From: Macrothele yani
Lineage: Eukaryota; Arthropoda; Arachnida; Araneae; Macrothelidae
DNA: 64,000 bases
Direction: 5' to 3'
NCBI GenBank assembly: GCA_039090855.1
Contig: CM076995.1
Location: forward strand, 117,366,770-117,430,769
Part shown: piece after piece, positions 54,201 through 64,000 of the stretch
Position numbering within the stretch: the first letter of the stretch is position 1
Layout of the letters: each line of letters begins with the position of its first letter
The notes under the pieces: model-generated
What the model was told of the DNA's origin: nothing
Database searches by the model: none
Seen by the model: the letters and a program-made list of their open reading frames with translations, nothing else
Position numbers and translations under genes: made by a program

Positions 54201-56036
54201 ATGTTGATGCAAAAAAGAAGAGAGATGAGGACAACTAAAGAAGATGTGACTTCCAAAGTGGAATATTTAGAGCTATGCAAGACAGTAAGAAAAAGTATCA
54301 CTGAAGACGTAAGGAAATTCAACTGTGAGCTAGTGAGGAAAGCAACTGAAAACAACCAAAACCTAAAGATAGCAAAGGGACATCTCAGTAAGAAAAGAAA
54401 ATAGATTATGGCACTGAGAAAAGAAGATGGTTCTGTAACAAGAAATAGAGGAGAAATTTTGACAAGAGTGAAAGATTTCTACTCCAAATTATATGAAAGG
54501 GATGATACATGTACTCCAGACATCGTGAAAGGTACCAGTACCAGAGTTCTTCCAGTCCTCCCAGCAGAAGTTGCACATGCAATCAAGAACATGAAGCGGA
54601 GAAAAGCTCCAGGAGAAGATGGAATTACTGTAGACATCATACAAGAAGCAAGTGGAGAAATCGAAACAGTTCTCGCCCAAAATTTCACTCGATGCCTTAA
54701 TGAAGGGAAGATTCCTGAGGATTGGAACAACGCTACAATGATCTTGCTACGTAAAAAAGGTGACATTGAGGATCTCAGGAACTACAGACCTATCAGCCTC
54801 CCATCAGTGGTTTATAAAACCTTCACTAAAGTTCTGTCACACCGCTTGAAGGTAACACTGGACATGGCTCAACCGAGAGAAGAAGCTGGATTCAGGAGTG
54901 GTTACAGCACAATAGATCATATCCACGTACTGAGAGAACTAATTGAAAGAGCGAGGGAATATGAACTTCCATTGTGCATGGCTTTTATCGATTATGAAAA
55001 AGCCTTTGATTCGGTGAAACCATCAGCAGTTACAATGGCTCTGAAATCCTGCGGTATTGAAGATGCATAAATTAATATTATTAATAACATCTATGAAAAT
55101 GCAAGTGCAAAGATTCGGCTGTTTGAAAATGCAGCACACATAAAAATTGGAAAGGGAGTGAGACAAGGTGACACCATATCTCCGAAACTCTTTAATGCCA
55201 TATTGGAAAATGTCTTTCAATCGCTGAACTGGGAAAACAAAGGGATAAAGATTAATAGAGATTATCTAACCCACCTTAGTTTTGCTGATGACGTAGTCAT
55301 TTTTGCAACTACCCCATCAGAGCTGCAGAGTATGATCCAGGAACTTGCTGACAAGTGTAAAGAAGTGGGATTAAAAATGAGCTTTCAGAAGACAAAATTG
55401 ATGTTCAATGCTTTTACAAGAAATGAAGATTTATCGATTGGTGGAGAAAAGCTGAAGACAACAGACACGTACGTTTATCTTGGACAGCGGATATGAAGTG
55501 AGGGTCACATTGATGAAGAAATTAATCGTCGTAGAAAACTTGCCTGGAGAGCTTTTGGAAGAAACAGCATAATTTTCAAGAGCAATATGCCATTATGTCT
55601 TAAAAGAAAAGTGTTTGATCAATGCATCCTTCCAGTGCTTACGTGTGGTGCAGAGACGTGGACCTTGACTAAAAAAGACATACTAAGGCTGTAGACAACT
55701 CAAAGCAGCATGGAGAGGTGCATGCTTGGTGTAACCAGGAGAGATAAGAAGAGGAACTCGTGGATCCGAAAAATGACAAGAGTGGAAGACATCATGATCA
55801 GGGTTAAATCCCTGAAATGGCAATGGGCTGGACATACTGCCAGAAAGACAGACCATCGATGGGCAGCCGAAATTTTAGATTGGATTCCAAGGGCCAGGAA
55901 AAGACCCAGAAGAAGACCACATGGGAGATGGGTGGATGAAATTCGAAAGTATGCGGGAGTGACATGGAGGAGACTGGCACAAGACAGACCGTTGTGGAGG
56001 AAACTTGGGGAGACCTTCGTCCAGCAGTGGATGATG
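54201..56036 (+). pseudogene. RTE copy E, reverse transcriptase with several lesions
   Basis: Starts MLMQKRREMRTTKEDV 13 nt after the endonuclease stop. Stops at about 54402 (KKRK-stop), 55068 (EDA-stop, TAC to TAA), 55494 (GQRI-stop) and about 55690, with open stretches between. FADDVVIF is intact near 55290. The final open part, 55710-56036, holds the basic C-terminal block. The tail is (ATG)n at 56031-56048. All the lesions are single-base changes, so decay is moderate. Confidence 0.9.
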
Positions 56037-56048
56037 ATGATGATGATG
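56031..56048 (+). repeat. (TGA)n tail of RTE copy E
   Basis: ATGATGATGATGATGATG directly after CAGCAGTGG. The usual TTGATAATGGTTGACA between coding end and tail is missing here. Confidence 0.9.
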
Positions 56049-59000
56049 TGTATGAACGTTTCTTACACATAACATATGTGTACATAAACGTTTGATATAT
56101 TTGGTAAACGTTTATACACATAACATTTTATGCATTAGGAAAACACAGGAAATGTGAGGGACTCCAGATCACATTTTTTTAACAGTAGTGCTGGGACCAT
56201 GCATAGAGGGTGACGAAGCGATGTTTAACAATATATTTTCTAGCCAGTTAATTACATACATTATAACAAATGTCTACACAAAGGAACGATCATAGTCAAT
56301 GTAACAGTTTCGTTGGAAAAATTGCACTGAAGAAAAATAAAATTGGGTACAATATTCTTATTTTAAAGCACAGATATATGATATCAGAAAATAATTAAAT
56401 TTTAAGAATATGAGAGCTTAAAACCTTCCTATGATCCGTTTCTCCTTAAAAATGATTTGCCCCCCCCCCCCGATTTTGAATAAAACTTAAAACACTGCTG
56501 TCAGCCGTAGCCATTCACACATACTCGATTTCTGCAGGCAATGAATTTGCTGCGGTTCTCCCATTTTGATGAAGTTCAGGAGCACCTGCTGTAAGATAGA
56601 GAGCTGATATAGCATATTGAAATTCCTATATGCTTTAAAACTGGTCAAAAGTATTCCCTATAATTCTTGCTTTTAACCGTTATTCTAATTTTTACATTAC
56701 ATACGTATCAATAGGTTCTTTTTCCCACACATATACGGAAAGGGGAGGTGGGTCATTCCAATAAAGTGGCCAGGCTGTGTACATACGTATTTCAAAAGAT
56801 GCGCTGAAAATGAAGTTTGGACAGTACGTATTTGAAATATTTGGTTGAGATAAATGTTACATAAACTTTTAATTCAGCCATTAGCATTTTTTTTTTTACC
56901 GGCGGAAATCATCATTACTAAAAATTGCCGTGAATAGTGGGCTTTTCACCCGGATTAAGACGGTTTACAGATCATAAGCACGCCACCTGGCGGTCAACCA
57001 TAAATTTTCGGTAGATAAACTACATGTTCACGGTGTTTAAACTGTTTGAACTGTTACTGTATTTTAACCTTGACAATCTGGAAACGATCTTCTTAAAGTG
57101 GTTATATACCTGTTTTTTCACGTGCAATCAGTCGACTGGCATCACCTCTGTGGGCAACACGTTTTTATTTCCCAGTCATTAGACTGTTAATGAACATTAC
57201 AGTACGGTACTGTAAAATTACTGTTTATTGACTGGCCACTCAGCTGTATCTACCGTAATTGACCTTCAATTTTTTACTGTGTTATTATTACTCTGGCACC
57301 ACGGCAACACAATTTTTTGTATTCACATGAATTGGTAATAGTTGCAATATTTTGGATATTGGAGAGTCTGAAATATTTATACCTCTTTTGAAGTAAAAAA
57401 GCATTCCCCATCTATATCTTTACTTCATCTAGTTTAACGGAAAAATTCCATCCTGGATTATTCATACTGAGTGAGCATGGAAACAATCTTTCGCACTTGT
57501 GCATTCTTTTCTTTTCTTTCTTTGTTGCTGTTAATAGCTAACCATTTGTATAAAAAAGGATTTTCACTAGGCTCATGTAAAGACATTTGAGTTCGATATG
57601 AGACAGGCAAAAAAACTAATAGTTTCTTCGTCTGTCCCCTGTGGAATTTTAGCCCACTAAACCTGCCATCACAACTGAATAAAAAAAGTACGATATGTTG
57701 CCGTTAGAGGCACTGCATCTGAGGACGGGTGCCAAAAACATGAAAACAGCGTCAGATAAAACTACCTTTTCTTTTTATTCCTCATACCCTTCTTCCTTTC
57801 TTTGCCACTTACAAGCAAAGTATTAAATTCTTCTGCTTCAGAAAAACTTTGTTCCAGCTATTCCGAGGAGCGAAAGAGAAAGAGAGAAGCAAATGGAGAA
57901 ATGTTCGCAATAAACCGGATGAAATGTAGTCATTTTTTACTTCAGTTATTTCTGGTTTAAAAGCGAAAGATACTCTTTTCTAATAGTTAGAGCAGACAAG
58001 ATGAAAAATACGAGATTGTTTCTTTTAAGAGATTGAAGTAGCAGATACATGAAGTCAGCCGGCCAAATGAGCAGAAGGCGAATTTCTCGCCCGAATAGGT
58101 TGGTGTCCTGGGTAAGACATAAAACACAGTTGGTATCTATGATTTTGATTATCATTCTTTTGATCAGTTAGTAATCTCAAGTTTGGGTGTTCTTCAAATT
58201 TGGCATTACATGTTAAGCTTGATGAGCTATGGTTAATTATCCGCTTCCTTTCTTAAATAAAATTTTCGTTCATCTTTGAAAGGAAAGGCAGAGCAACAGA
58301 ATGAAATAACGAAGACTTCGAAATACAGCAGAACCCGCCGTTTAAAACGAGCCCGTATTTAGAAAGATCCCGTATTTAACGAGTGAAAGAAGAACTTTTG
58401 TTTGGTATAATGTTAATTCAAAGCTAATTTAATCTGTTTTAACGAATAAAATTTAATGACATACCCGGATTTAACGAGGGAGACAAAAGCTAAGGTGATC
58501 ACTTTTAACAAGCAAAGTAAAAACACTTTGTTGAAATTCCATATTTGACGCTGCAGAGAATAACTTCTGCGTACTGTATAATGGAATGAAGAAATAGAAA
58601 TGGTGGTATATACGAGACGAAATTGCAACAGAACAGTGAAATCTTGGGGCGCTAGTGGAAGAACGTTGATAGAAAAGCAATGGGGAGGGAGTATATCAAA
58701 TGCTCAACGAGCGAGTTGTACAAGATAATCTCCCCACCGACTCCAACGGGAATGCCTTGGGTGTACCACGCCAGCAAAGTTGAAAACAAGCGCCCTACTC
58801 ATAGGCAAAAAAAAAAAAAAAGGGGGGGTTTGCGTAGGGTTAACGCACATGTATTGAGTGGATTTCTAAGCGACGATTGCAGAGAGATATAAGGGAGTAA
58901 TGGAAAGGGGATGTGGCCATAGGGGAAAGAAGAAATAGCAACTCCTAGAACTGTGTCCATTACCCCTTTCATCCTCGAAGTGAGAGTGGCGTTGGGAAGA

Positions 59001-59198
59001 TCGGTGCTGCTTTTGCTTCATGCGTGTCGTTGAACAGCGGCAAATATCACGTAATCGTCAAATAGGAAATTTTAAACTTTTAAAAATGACAAAACGTCTA
59101 AAAGAAAAGTGTTATCCGTAATCGACAAGCTAGCCATCATTAGAGTTTCAAATTGGCATAAAAAAGTTGACATATGTTATGATGTATATATGGATATA
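56049..59198. other. AT-rich stretch, no gene recognised
   Basis: No frame with a domain. Near 58320-58480 the phrases CAGCAGAACCCGCCGTTTAAAACGAG, CCCGTATTTAACGAG and CCCGGATTTAACGAGG resemble the repeated terminal sequence of pogo/Tigger-type elements, but a partner end is not found. Poly-C at 56460-56470 and poly-A/poly-G at 58808-58827. Confidence 0.4.
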
Positions 59199-60419
59199 CA
59201 CTGAAGAGCAATTGAATTAGAGATACCTGTCTAGTAACGTTTGGCACCCCCTTTCATCCTGATGACGGCGGCGATTCGTCTTGGCATGGACTCGACAAGA
59301 CACCGGAAGCGTTGGGATGCCATACGGTCCTCGTCCCCCTGAACAAGCTTCCACAGTTCACGAAGATTTGATGGAGGGGGGGGGGTCAGAGACTCGAACA
59401 TCTCTCTCGATGTCATCCCAGATGTGCTCGATGGGATTGAAGTCAGGTGACCTACTGGCCAAGGAAGCGAGGTCATGTCGGCGGAGTGTTCATCCAACCA
59501 TTCGGATACAATTGGACAGCGATGGCACGGTGCATTGTCTTGTTGCAGGAGGAGGTCCCCAGTGGGATGTTGAAAACGTACAAACGGAAGCACATGGTCG
59601 TCCAGTATATTCCGTTAACGTTGACCTGTGAGGGACGATGTCACACGTACCAGGGGTCCCATTTCAATCCACGTAAACAGTCCCCAGACGAGAAGGCCAT
59701 CCCCACCAGCTTGAAGAGTACGCTGCTGGCAAGAAGGATCCATCGCTTCATGCGGTTTGCGCCGTACTCGAATCCTGCCATCCGCATGTACCAACGTGAA
59801 TCTCGACTCATCAGTCCAGGTAACATTTTCCCACATGCCTAGGGTCCAGTGGCGATGTTCCCGCGCCCATGCTAATCTTTGCACCCTGTGATGTGCGGTC
59901 AGCAGCAGTACTCTCGTGGGACGATGGCTTCTGTACCCCATAGCGAGGAGATGGTTCTGGATGGTGTGGCTGCTTACACTGTTTTGTGCACCAGCGTTAA
60001 ATTGCCGAGTGATTTCTTGCACTGCGGCCCGTCTATCCGCTGTTACAATGCGAGCTAGCCGACGATGACCCCGCTCATCCACACGCTGTTGACCACGGCA
60101 GTTGGCCCTTGTAGGGATGGTTTTACCGGATTCGATGTACTCAAGGTGCACCCGTGACACAGTGGCTCGTGAAAATCCCAGTGCCTGCACGACTTCCGAG
60201 ATGGAGTGACCCATTCGTCGGGCCCCGACAATTTGCCCATGATCAAATGCGCTTAGATCATTCGTCTTACCCATACTGTCCGACTCTTACTGATTCCCGT
60301 CGCATCACTCCTTATATTGTCGGATCGCTGCATACGTCATGTCGTTTCCGTTTACAGGGCAGCCCACAGCGCCACATTTGCATAACACCAGCTGTCTCTA
60401 ATTCAATTGCTCATCAGTC
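59199..60419 (-). mobile_element. Tc1-like DNA transposon family X, copy 2
   Basis: Inverted ends CACTGAAGAGCAATTGAATT at 59199 and the complement ending at 60419 (final GACTG instead of CACTG), flanked by TA (59197-59198 and 60420-60421). 1221 bp. Second member of the family seen at 29609-30762 and the better preserved of the two. Confidence 0.92.
59231..60274 (-). pseudogene. Tc1-like transposase, family X copy 2 (few lesions)
   Basis: ATG 60274 gives MGKTNDLSAFDHGQIVGARR; first helix-turn-helix SISEVVQALGFSRATVSRVH; second region VQEITRQFNAGAQNSVSSHT; then NVTWTDESRFTLVHADGR (first Asp) and LLVWGLFTW, to a TAA at about 59615 (GQR-stop, where copy 1 has GQRYW). The frame continues open as 59231-59593 with LLQQDNAPCHRC (second Asp), but a one-base loss puts [15 protein letters not shown] (Glu) in another frame until the C10 run near 59380, which brings the frame back before SMPRRIAAVIRMKGG. 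About 347 residues, normal Tc1 length. Confidence 0.9.
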
Positions 60420-60421
60420 TA

Positions 60422-60620
60422 TGTTTTTAAACTTACTGTTCTTAAATTTCATACTACAAGAAAACCTGTGTTTTTATACGCTTTTCTATGTGTTTAACCC
60501 AATGAAACGTAATTTCGATTAACCGTGTTTTTCAATTATCCGGTTCTAGTGTGTTACCCAGTCATAACGGATAACTGACGCTTTACTGTATTCCGTACAC
60601 AGGCGAATACGCCCAATGTA
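60422..60620. other. Short spacer with pogo-like terminal sequence
   Basis: On the minus strand TACAGTAAAGCGTCAGTTATCCG followed by CCGGATAATTGAAAA (60518-60590) resembles a terminus of pogo-type elements. No partner end or transposase is visible. Confidence 0.3.
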
Positions 60621-60713
60621 CAGGGTGTCCCAAAATGGTGTAACCAATTTCAGATGATGATAACTTTGGATACAAATTAATATCAGCCTTCTGTTTGTTG
60701 CAGGTGGTAAGGA

Positions 60714-61581
60714 ATGCCATCAAGTTTTTCACAATTGTACCCAATGGATCCTGGGACGAAAGCACAGATTGTAGAGTTGTTTAGTGAAACCCAATACGAA
60801 ACGCAGGTTCAGCGGAATTTCAGAATAAAATATGGGAGCAAACCGCCAAAAGGTATCAGCATCAGAAAGTGGTACGAGTCATTCAAGGAAACTGGTAGCG
60901 TCCTTACAAAGAAAACTCCTAGACGACCATCGCTGGTCCCAGAAAGGGAGGAGGTTGTAAGGCAAACATTCATTCGTAGCCCTGGAAAGTCAATCAGACA
61001 AACAGCAGGACAGCTGGGTATCCGCAAGTCGTTAGTGCACAGCGTGTTACGTCATAGATAGAGGATGCACCCGTAAAAACTGCAGATAACCCATCACATA
61101 ACCTCAGATGGTCATGTGAAACGTAAACAGTTTGCTGAAGAGATGTTGGAGAACATTGCAAGTGCTGAATCTTTCCTGAGACAAATCTGTTTCTCGAATG
61201 ATTGCCCTTTCCATGTTTCTGGAAAAGTTAATACACAGAATGTGAGAATTTGGGGAACTGAACACCGCACTGCACAATGGAAAATGAACATGTTAGCTCA
61301 AAAATGAATTTTTGTTGCGGCATAATGGCCGACGTGTTATTGGACCCTTTTTCTTTCAGGAAACGACCGTGAGAGCTGATAATTGCCTGGACATAATTGA
61401 GCAGTTTGTGTATCCCCAATTTGATGAACTTGCAACTCCGGTCATTTTACAACAAGATGGGGCGCCACCTCATTGGGGTTTGATTGTGAGGATGTCTCTG
61501 GATACCAAATTTCCCAATCTCGATGGATTGGGTGTGGTGGTCTCATAGCACGGCTCCCACGTTCGTCGGTCTTAACTCCCT

Positions 61582-61662
<81 letters not shown>

Positions 61663-61847
61663 TATGGGAATTCATCAAGGGGGAGATTCACAGCACCCCT
61701 GTTGCAGACATTGCTGACCTGAAGAGGAGAATTACACACGCACTGCAGAAAGTTAATACGGACATTCTCGAACGAACATGGTTGGAACTGGAATACTGTT
61801 TAGACATTGTTCGGGTGACAAATGGTGTCCATGTCGAATGTACATAA
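60714..61847 (+). pseudogene. mariner-like transposase with N-terminal helix-turn-helix, broken
   Basis: 60714-61061 is open: MDPGTKAQIVELFSETQYE, RNFRIKYGSKPPKGISIRKW and QTAGQLGIRKSLVHSVLRH, the two-part DNA-binding region common in arthropod mariner-like elements. After a stop, 61116-61307 has NIASAESFLRQICFSNDCPFHVSG (first catalytic block; a DE pair is expected where ND stands). 61312-61548 has VILQQDGAPPHW (second Asp). The third block reads RSSVLTP where RSPDLTP is expected, so the third Asp is lost, and a (TG)n run then interrupts the sequence before LWEFIKGEIHSTPV. The C-terminus ends at 61847. Confidence 0.85.
61583..61659. repeat. (TG)n microsatellite inside a transposase pseudogene
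   Basis: About 38 uninterrupted TG units between CCCTGAG and TTTTTATGGGAATTC. It lies just after the remnant of the third catalytic block. Confidence 0.97.
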
Positions 61848-61958
61848 AACTTCACGATCTGTTCTGTCAATTAACACAAGTTGTGTATTCAAGATAATTT
61901 ATATTTAAAACTGTCATGATTATTTGAAATCGGTGACATCTTTATGGGACACCCTGTA

Positions 61959-63332
61959 ATTCACAGTCAATATCACGGACGTCCCGTCAATCTCTGTATG
62001 CTTCTGTGGCAGCACATATGATAATGCTGCCAATTAAAAACCCTTGCCATCTTCTGTCTCCATGTTATCACTGCATTGGCAACACTCCCTACGATTTGAA
62101 AGTTCTGATTGACCAGTCTCGGTGTCGCTGATGTGCTAGTAACTGATGAGGGAATTCTTCGCAAAATTAATTCCTTTACGGATGACGGACTATCTCATAC
62201 CACGCTCTTCATTAGCCGAATGAAGAAGAGCGTAGCATCATGACCTTTACGTCCTTATTTGCGATCTTATTCACTTTTATTTAACGGAAACAACTAAACT
62301 CGGGAAAGCGAAGTTAAGATTGCATGGCTGATGAAGAACGCGAATGCTTACTAAACTGTGGTATCTTAAAAGAAGGGATGAAACTGGTGCGGTCTTCGTG
62401 GACAAGTTTTTCAGGAAGCAGGATGACATTATCTCGACTCAATCAACTGATTCTCGTTCCTCCACTTCAGGAGGATGGTCGTCACCTCGCCCAAGAACTC
62501 GCTTCCAGCTTCCGTCAATAAGCAGAAAACACCACCGCCTTCTTTTGATGCGTTGGATCTACATCAATACTCACACCTTATTGATAAAAAGATTGAAGAT
62601 CCTTCAATGTACCCTCTATGTCGATTTTTTTAATATTTCGTGTTTTTTTTTATTTATTTATTCAGAATTTAAGTGAATAAATAAATAAATATCCGGTGTC
62701 CCACGATTAATTTAACACTGAAATATATTTTAACTTAATGGAGCTGTTGTAGATGAATAAAGTATAAACAAGTGAACAGAGGTTACCAGTGCTTCCTGAA
62801 CCTCCCCCCGGCTCCACTTGTTTATTGGGAGGAGAGGAAAATGAAATAAAAAATCTCCGTTATTTTTTTAGTAAAATAAATATGTCAAACGACATCGAGC
62901 GTGAAAGATCTTATTATAAGGAGATCACTATAGAAAATAGAATTTAATTTCACCAAATTGTCGTAAAATGGCGTGATTTCAAAGGTAACAATCTAGATCT
63001 TCCTCGCCTTATAAAAATAAATCGGAAAGTGATCCCGGAATGAACTCATTTCATTAAAGAATGATTTCTTCGTTACGAAGGTACAAGAATAAAGTCATAA
63101 AACGAATATTGTGCAGCTGTGTTTGAACTTAGGTTTTCCAATTGCTTTAAAGTTCAGTAGATAATTTCCAACAAACACATGGAACTTTAAAGAAAGAAAT
63201 GGGAAGCAAATCGCCGGAAGAAATAATTCTTCAGATCGCCGGAAGAAATAATTCTACGAGAGGTATAAACATAAGTTCGTCGGCATATATAAATGGCGTG
63301 CATTTACTATTTCCCATTCAGAAAACTTATCC
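61959..63332. other. AT-rich stretch, no gene recognised
   Basis: Short frames without motifs. A 25-bp direct repeat (TCGCCGGAAGAAATAATTCT twice, 63211 and 63236) lies near its end. (AAAT)n/(TAAA)n simple sequence at 62650-62690. Confidence 0.45.
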
Positions 63333-63351
63333 AGAAAACTTGAAACTTACA

Positions 63352-63426
63352 TAGCTCTGGAACAGGAATCGAATCCGCATCTCCCAATTTACTTGCGAGC
63401 ATATTACCGTTACACCACCCAGGGCA
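63352..63426 (-). repeat. tRNA-like unit, left arm of an inverted pair
   Basis: Minus strand: CCTGGGTGGTGTAACGGTAA (A box region) and GCGGATTCGATTCCTG (B box), followed by GTTCCAGAG. It matches the unit at 63456-63526 with differences, in opposite orientation. The anticodon stem is imperfect. Probably a SINE head or pseudo-tRNA. Confidence 0.5.
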
Positions 63427-63455
63427 AGTAGCTTTGGTTACCTGAAACCTCGTTG

Positions 63456-63526
63456 TCCTGGTTGGTAGATCGGTAGCATGCTCGAACGTAAATCGGGAGA
63501 TGCGGGTTCGATTCTTGTTCCAGGGC
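63456..63526 (+). repeat. tRNA-like unit, right arm of an inverted pair
   Basis: TCCTGGT and TCCAGGG at the ends pair in six of seven positions (one G-T). CTCGA and TCGGG form a full anticodon stem around ACGTAAA, which would put GTA at the anticodon, but position 33 is C where U is almost invariant. B box GGGTTCGATTC is present, the T stem relies on G-T pairs, and the D arm is poor. Taken together, a tRNA-derived repeat is more likely than a working tRNA. Confidence 0.45.
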
Positions 63527-63656
63527 GATGTAAGTTTCAAGTTTTCTGAAGGGTGGTTACATACATTTGCACGGTATCTTGTAACGTACAACGTAACATG
63601 ACGTAGAAGACGTATTTCTGTGGTAAAGCATGAGTCAAATCGACAATAAAACAGCG

Positions 63657-63731
63657 AAAAATCTGCCGGCGCAGTTCAATTGGGAGAACAGTCGTTCCGG
63701 AGTAGATGTGGTTTCGAATCCTACCACAGGC
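63657..63731 (+). repeat. Third tRNA-like unit
   Basis: GTTCAATTGGGAGAAC forms a good D-arm-like hairpin and GTGGTTTCGAATCCTACCAC a T-arm with B box. Acceptor ends pair only partly (about five of seven). A different sequence from the inverted pair, so a separate tRNA-derived relic. Confidence 0.4.
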
Positions 63732-64000
63732 AAAAGAGAGGTTACAATATATATGCTGACAATCATACGTACATGAAACTTTAATTTCAGAGTAGAAGTG
63801 CAGAGACACGTAAGTGATGTTAATTCGTCAGCCGATAAACTAATCGTTTCCGGTGACTTATCGGCTCTACCAAATAGAACTCGAAAAAAATATTTTTAAG
63901 AAGTTTCCCACTATTACTTTTCAAACATTCTAAAACCACAAGAATTCTTAATTATTTACATATTCATTAAAATTCAACAGTTAAAAGATATTTACATTAT
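63732..64000. other. Window end, nothing recognised
   Basis: AT-rich, no frames or repeats recognised. Confidence 0.5.

Larger units (their letters stand above)
60621..61956 (+). mobile_element. mariner-like DNA transposon with GGGTGTCCC ends
   Basis: Inverted ends CAGGGTGTCCCAWAA at 60621 and the complement ending at 61956, with similarity extending about 40 bp (ACCRATTTCARAT). Flanked by TA (60619-60620 and 61957-61958). 1336 bp including a (TG)n expansion of about 77 bp. Carries a broken forward transposase. Confidence 0.9.

Noticed and set aside
63456..63526. Functional tRNA-Tyr (GTA)
   Set aside because: C at position 33, weak D arm, G-T-rich T stem, no intron, and a close inverted partner all point to a tRNA-derived repeat.

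Overview
This is eukaryotic, almost certainly animal, nuclear DNA. I found no host protein-coding gene with recognisable homology. The window is AT-rich and packed with transposable elements at all stages of decay: RTE-type non-LTR retrotransposons, Tc1/mariner DNA transposons, a hAT-type element, tRNA-derived SINEs, a 5'-truncated LINE of another lineage, and a composite tandem-monomer repeat that I cannot assign to a class. The mixture (RTE with (TGA)n tails, many DD34E Tc1 families, TA-flanked elements, short SINEs) suits an arthropod, perhaps a chelicerate, but nothing fixes the species.

Layout. 1-9.8 kb: AT-rich DNA with hairpins, one decayed Tc1 (3116-4500) and two short copies of the composite repeat. 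9.8-13.1 kb: an old RTE 3' relic (copy F) split by a hAT-type element with an 8-bp target duplication and by a TA-flanked non-autonomous element. 13.1-27.1 kb: an RTE cluster. Copies A and B stand head to head. Fragment G, near-intact copy C and decayed copy D follow head to tail, and D's 5' leader is split by a different LINE. 27.5-32.8 kb: a SINE with an 11-bp target duplication, two Tc1 elements and RTE 3' fragments. 35.9-39.7 kb: four nested or adjacent Tc1/mariner elements. 41-45 kb: two more Tc1 elements. 46.1-53.4 kb: two long inverted copies of the composite repeat, with SINEs between; the second copy sits inside RTE copy E (50.7-56.0 kb). 59.2-62.0 kb: a second member of one Tc1 family and a mariner-like element with a (TG)n expansion in its catalytic region. 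The last 0.7 kb holds an inverted pair of tRNA-like units and a third one.

Only RTE copy C comes close to coding capacity. Its endonuclease part (18888-20042) and reverse transcriptase part (20005-21849) keep all visible catalytic motifs. The most interesting pattern is that in all five copies spanning the endonuclease/RT joint, the reading frame is broken within the same roughly 40-nt A-rich stretch, by three kinds of lesion, always beside the ATG of the RT frame. The other candidate novelty is the composite repeat: terminal hairpin tip, about 145-bp monomers, an inner foldback unit, TGACGTCA palindromes, then more monomers.
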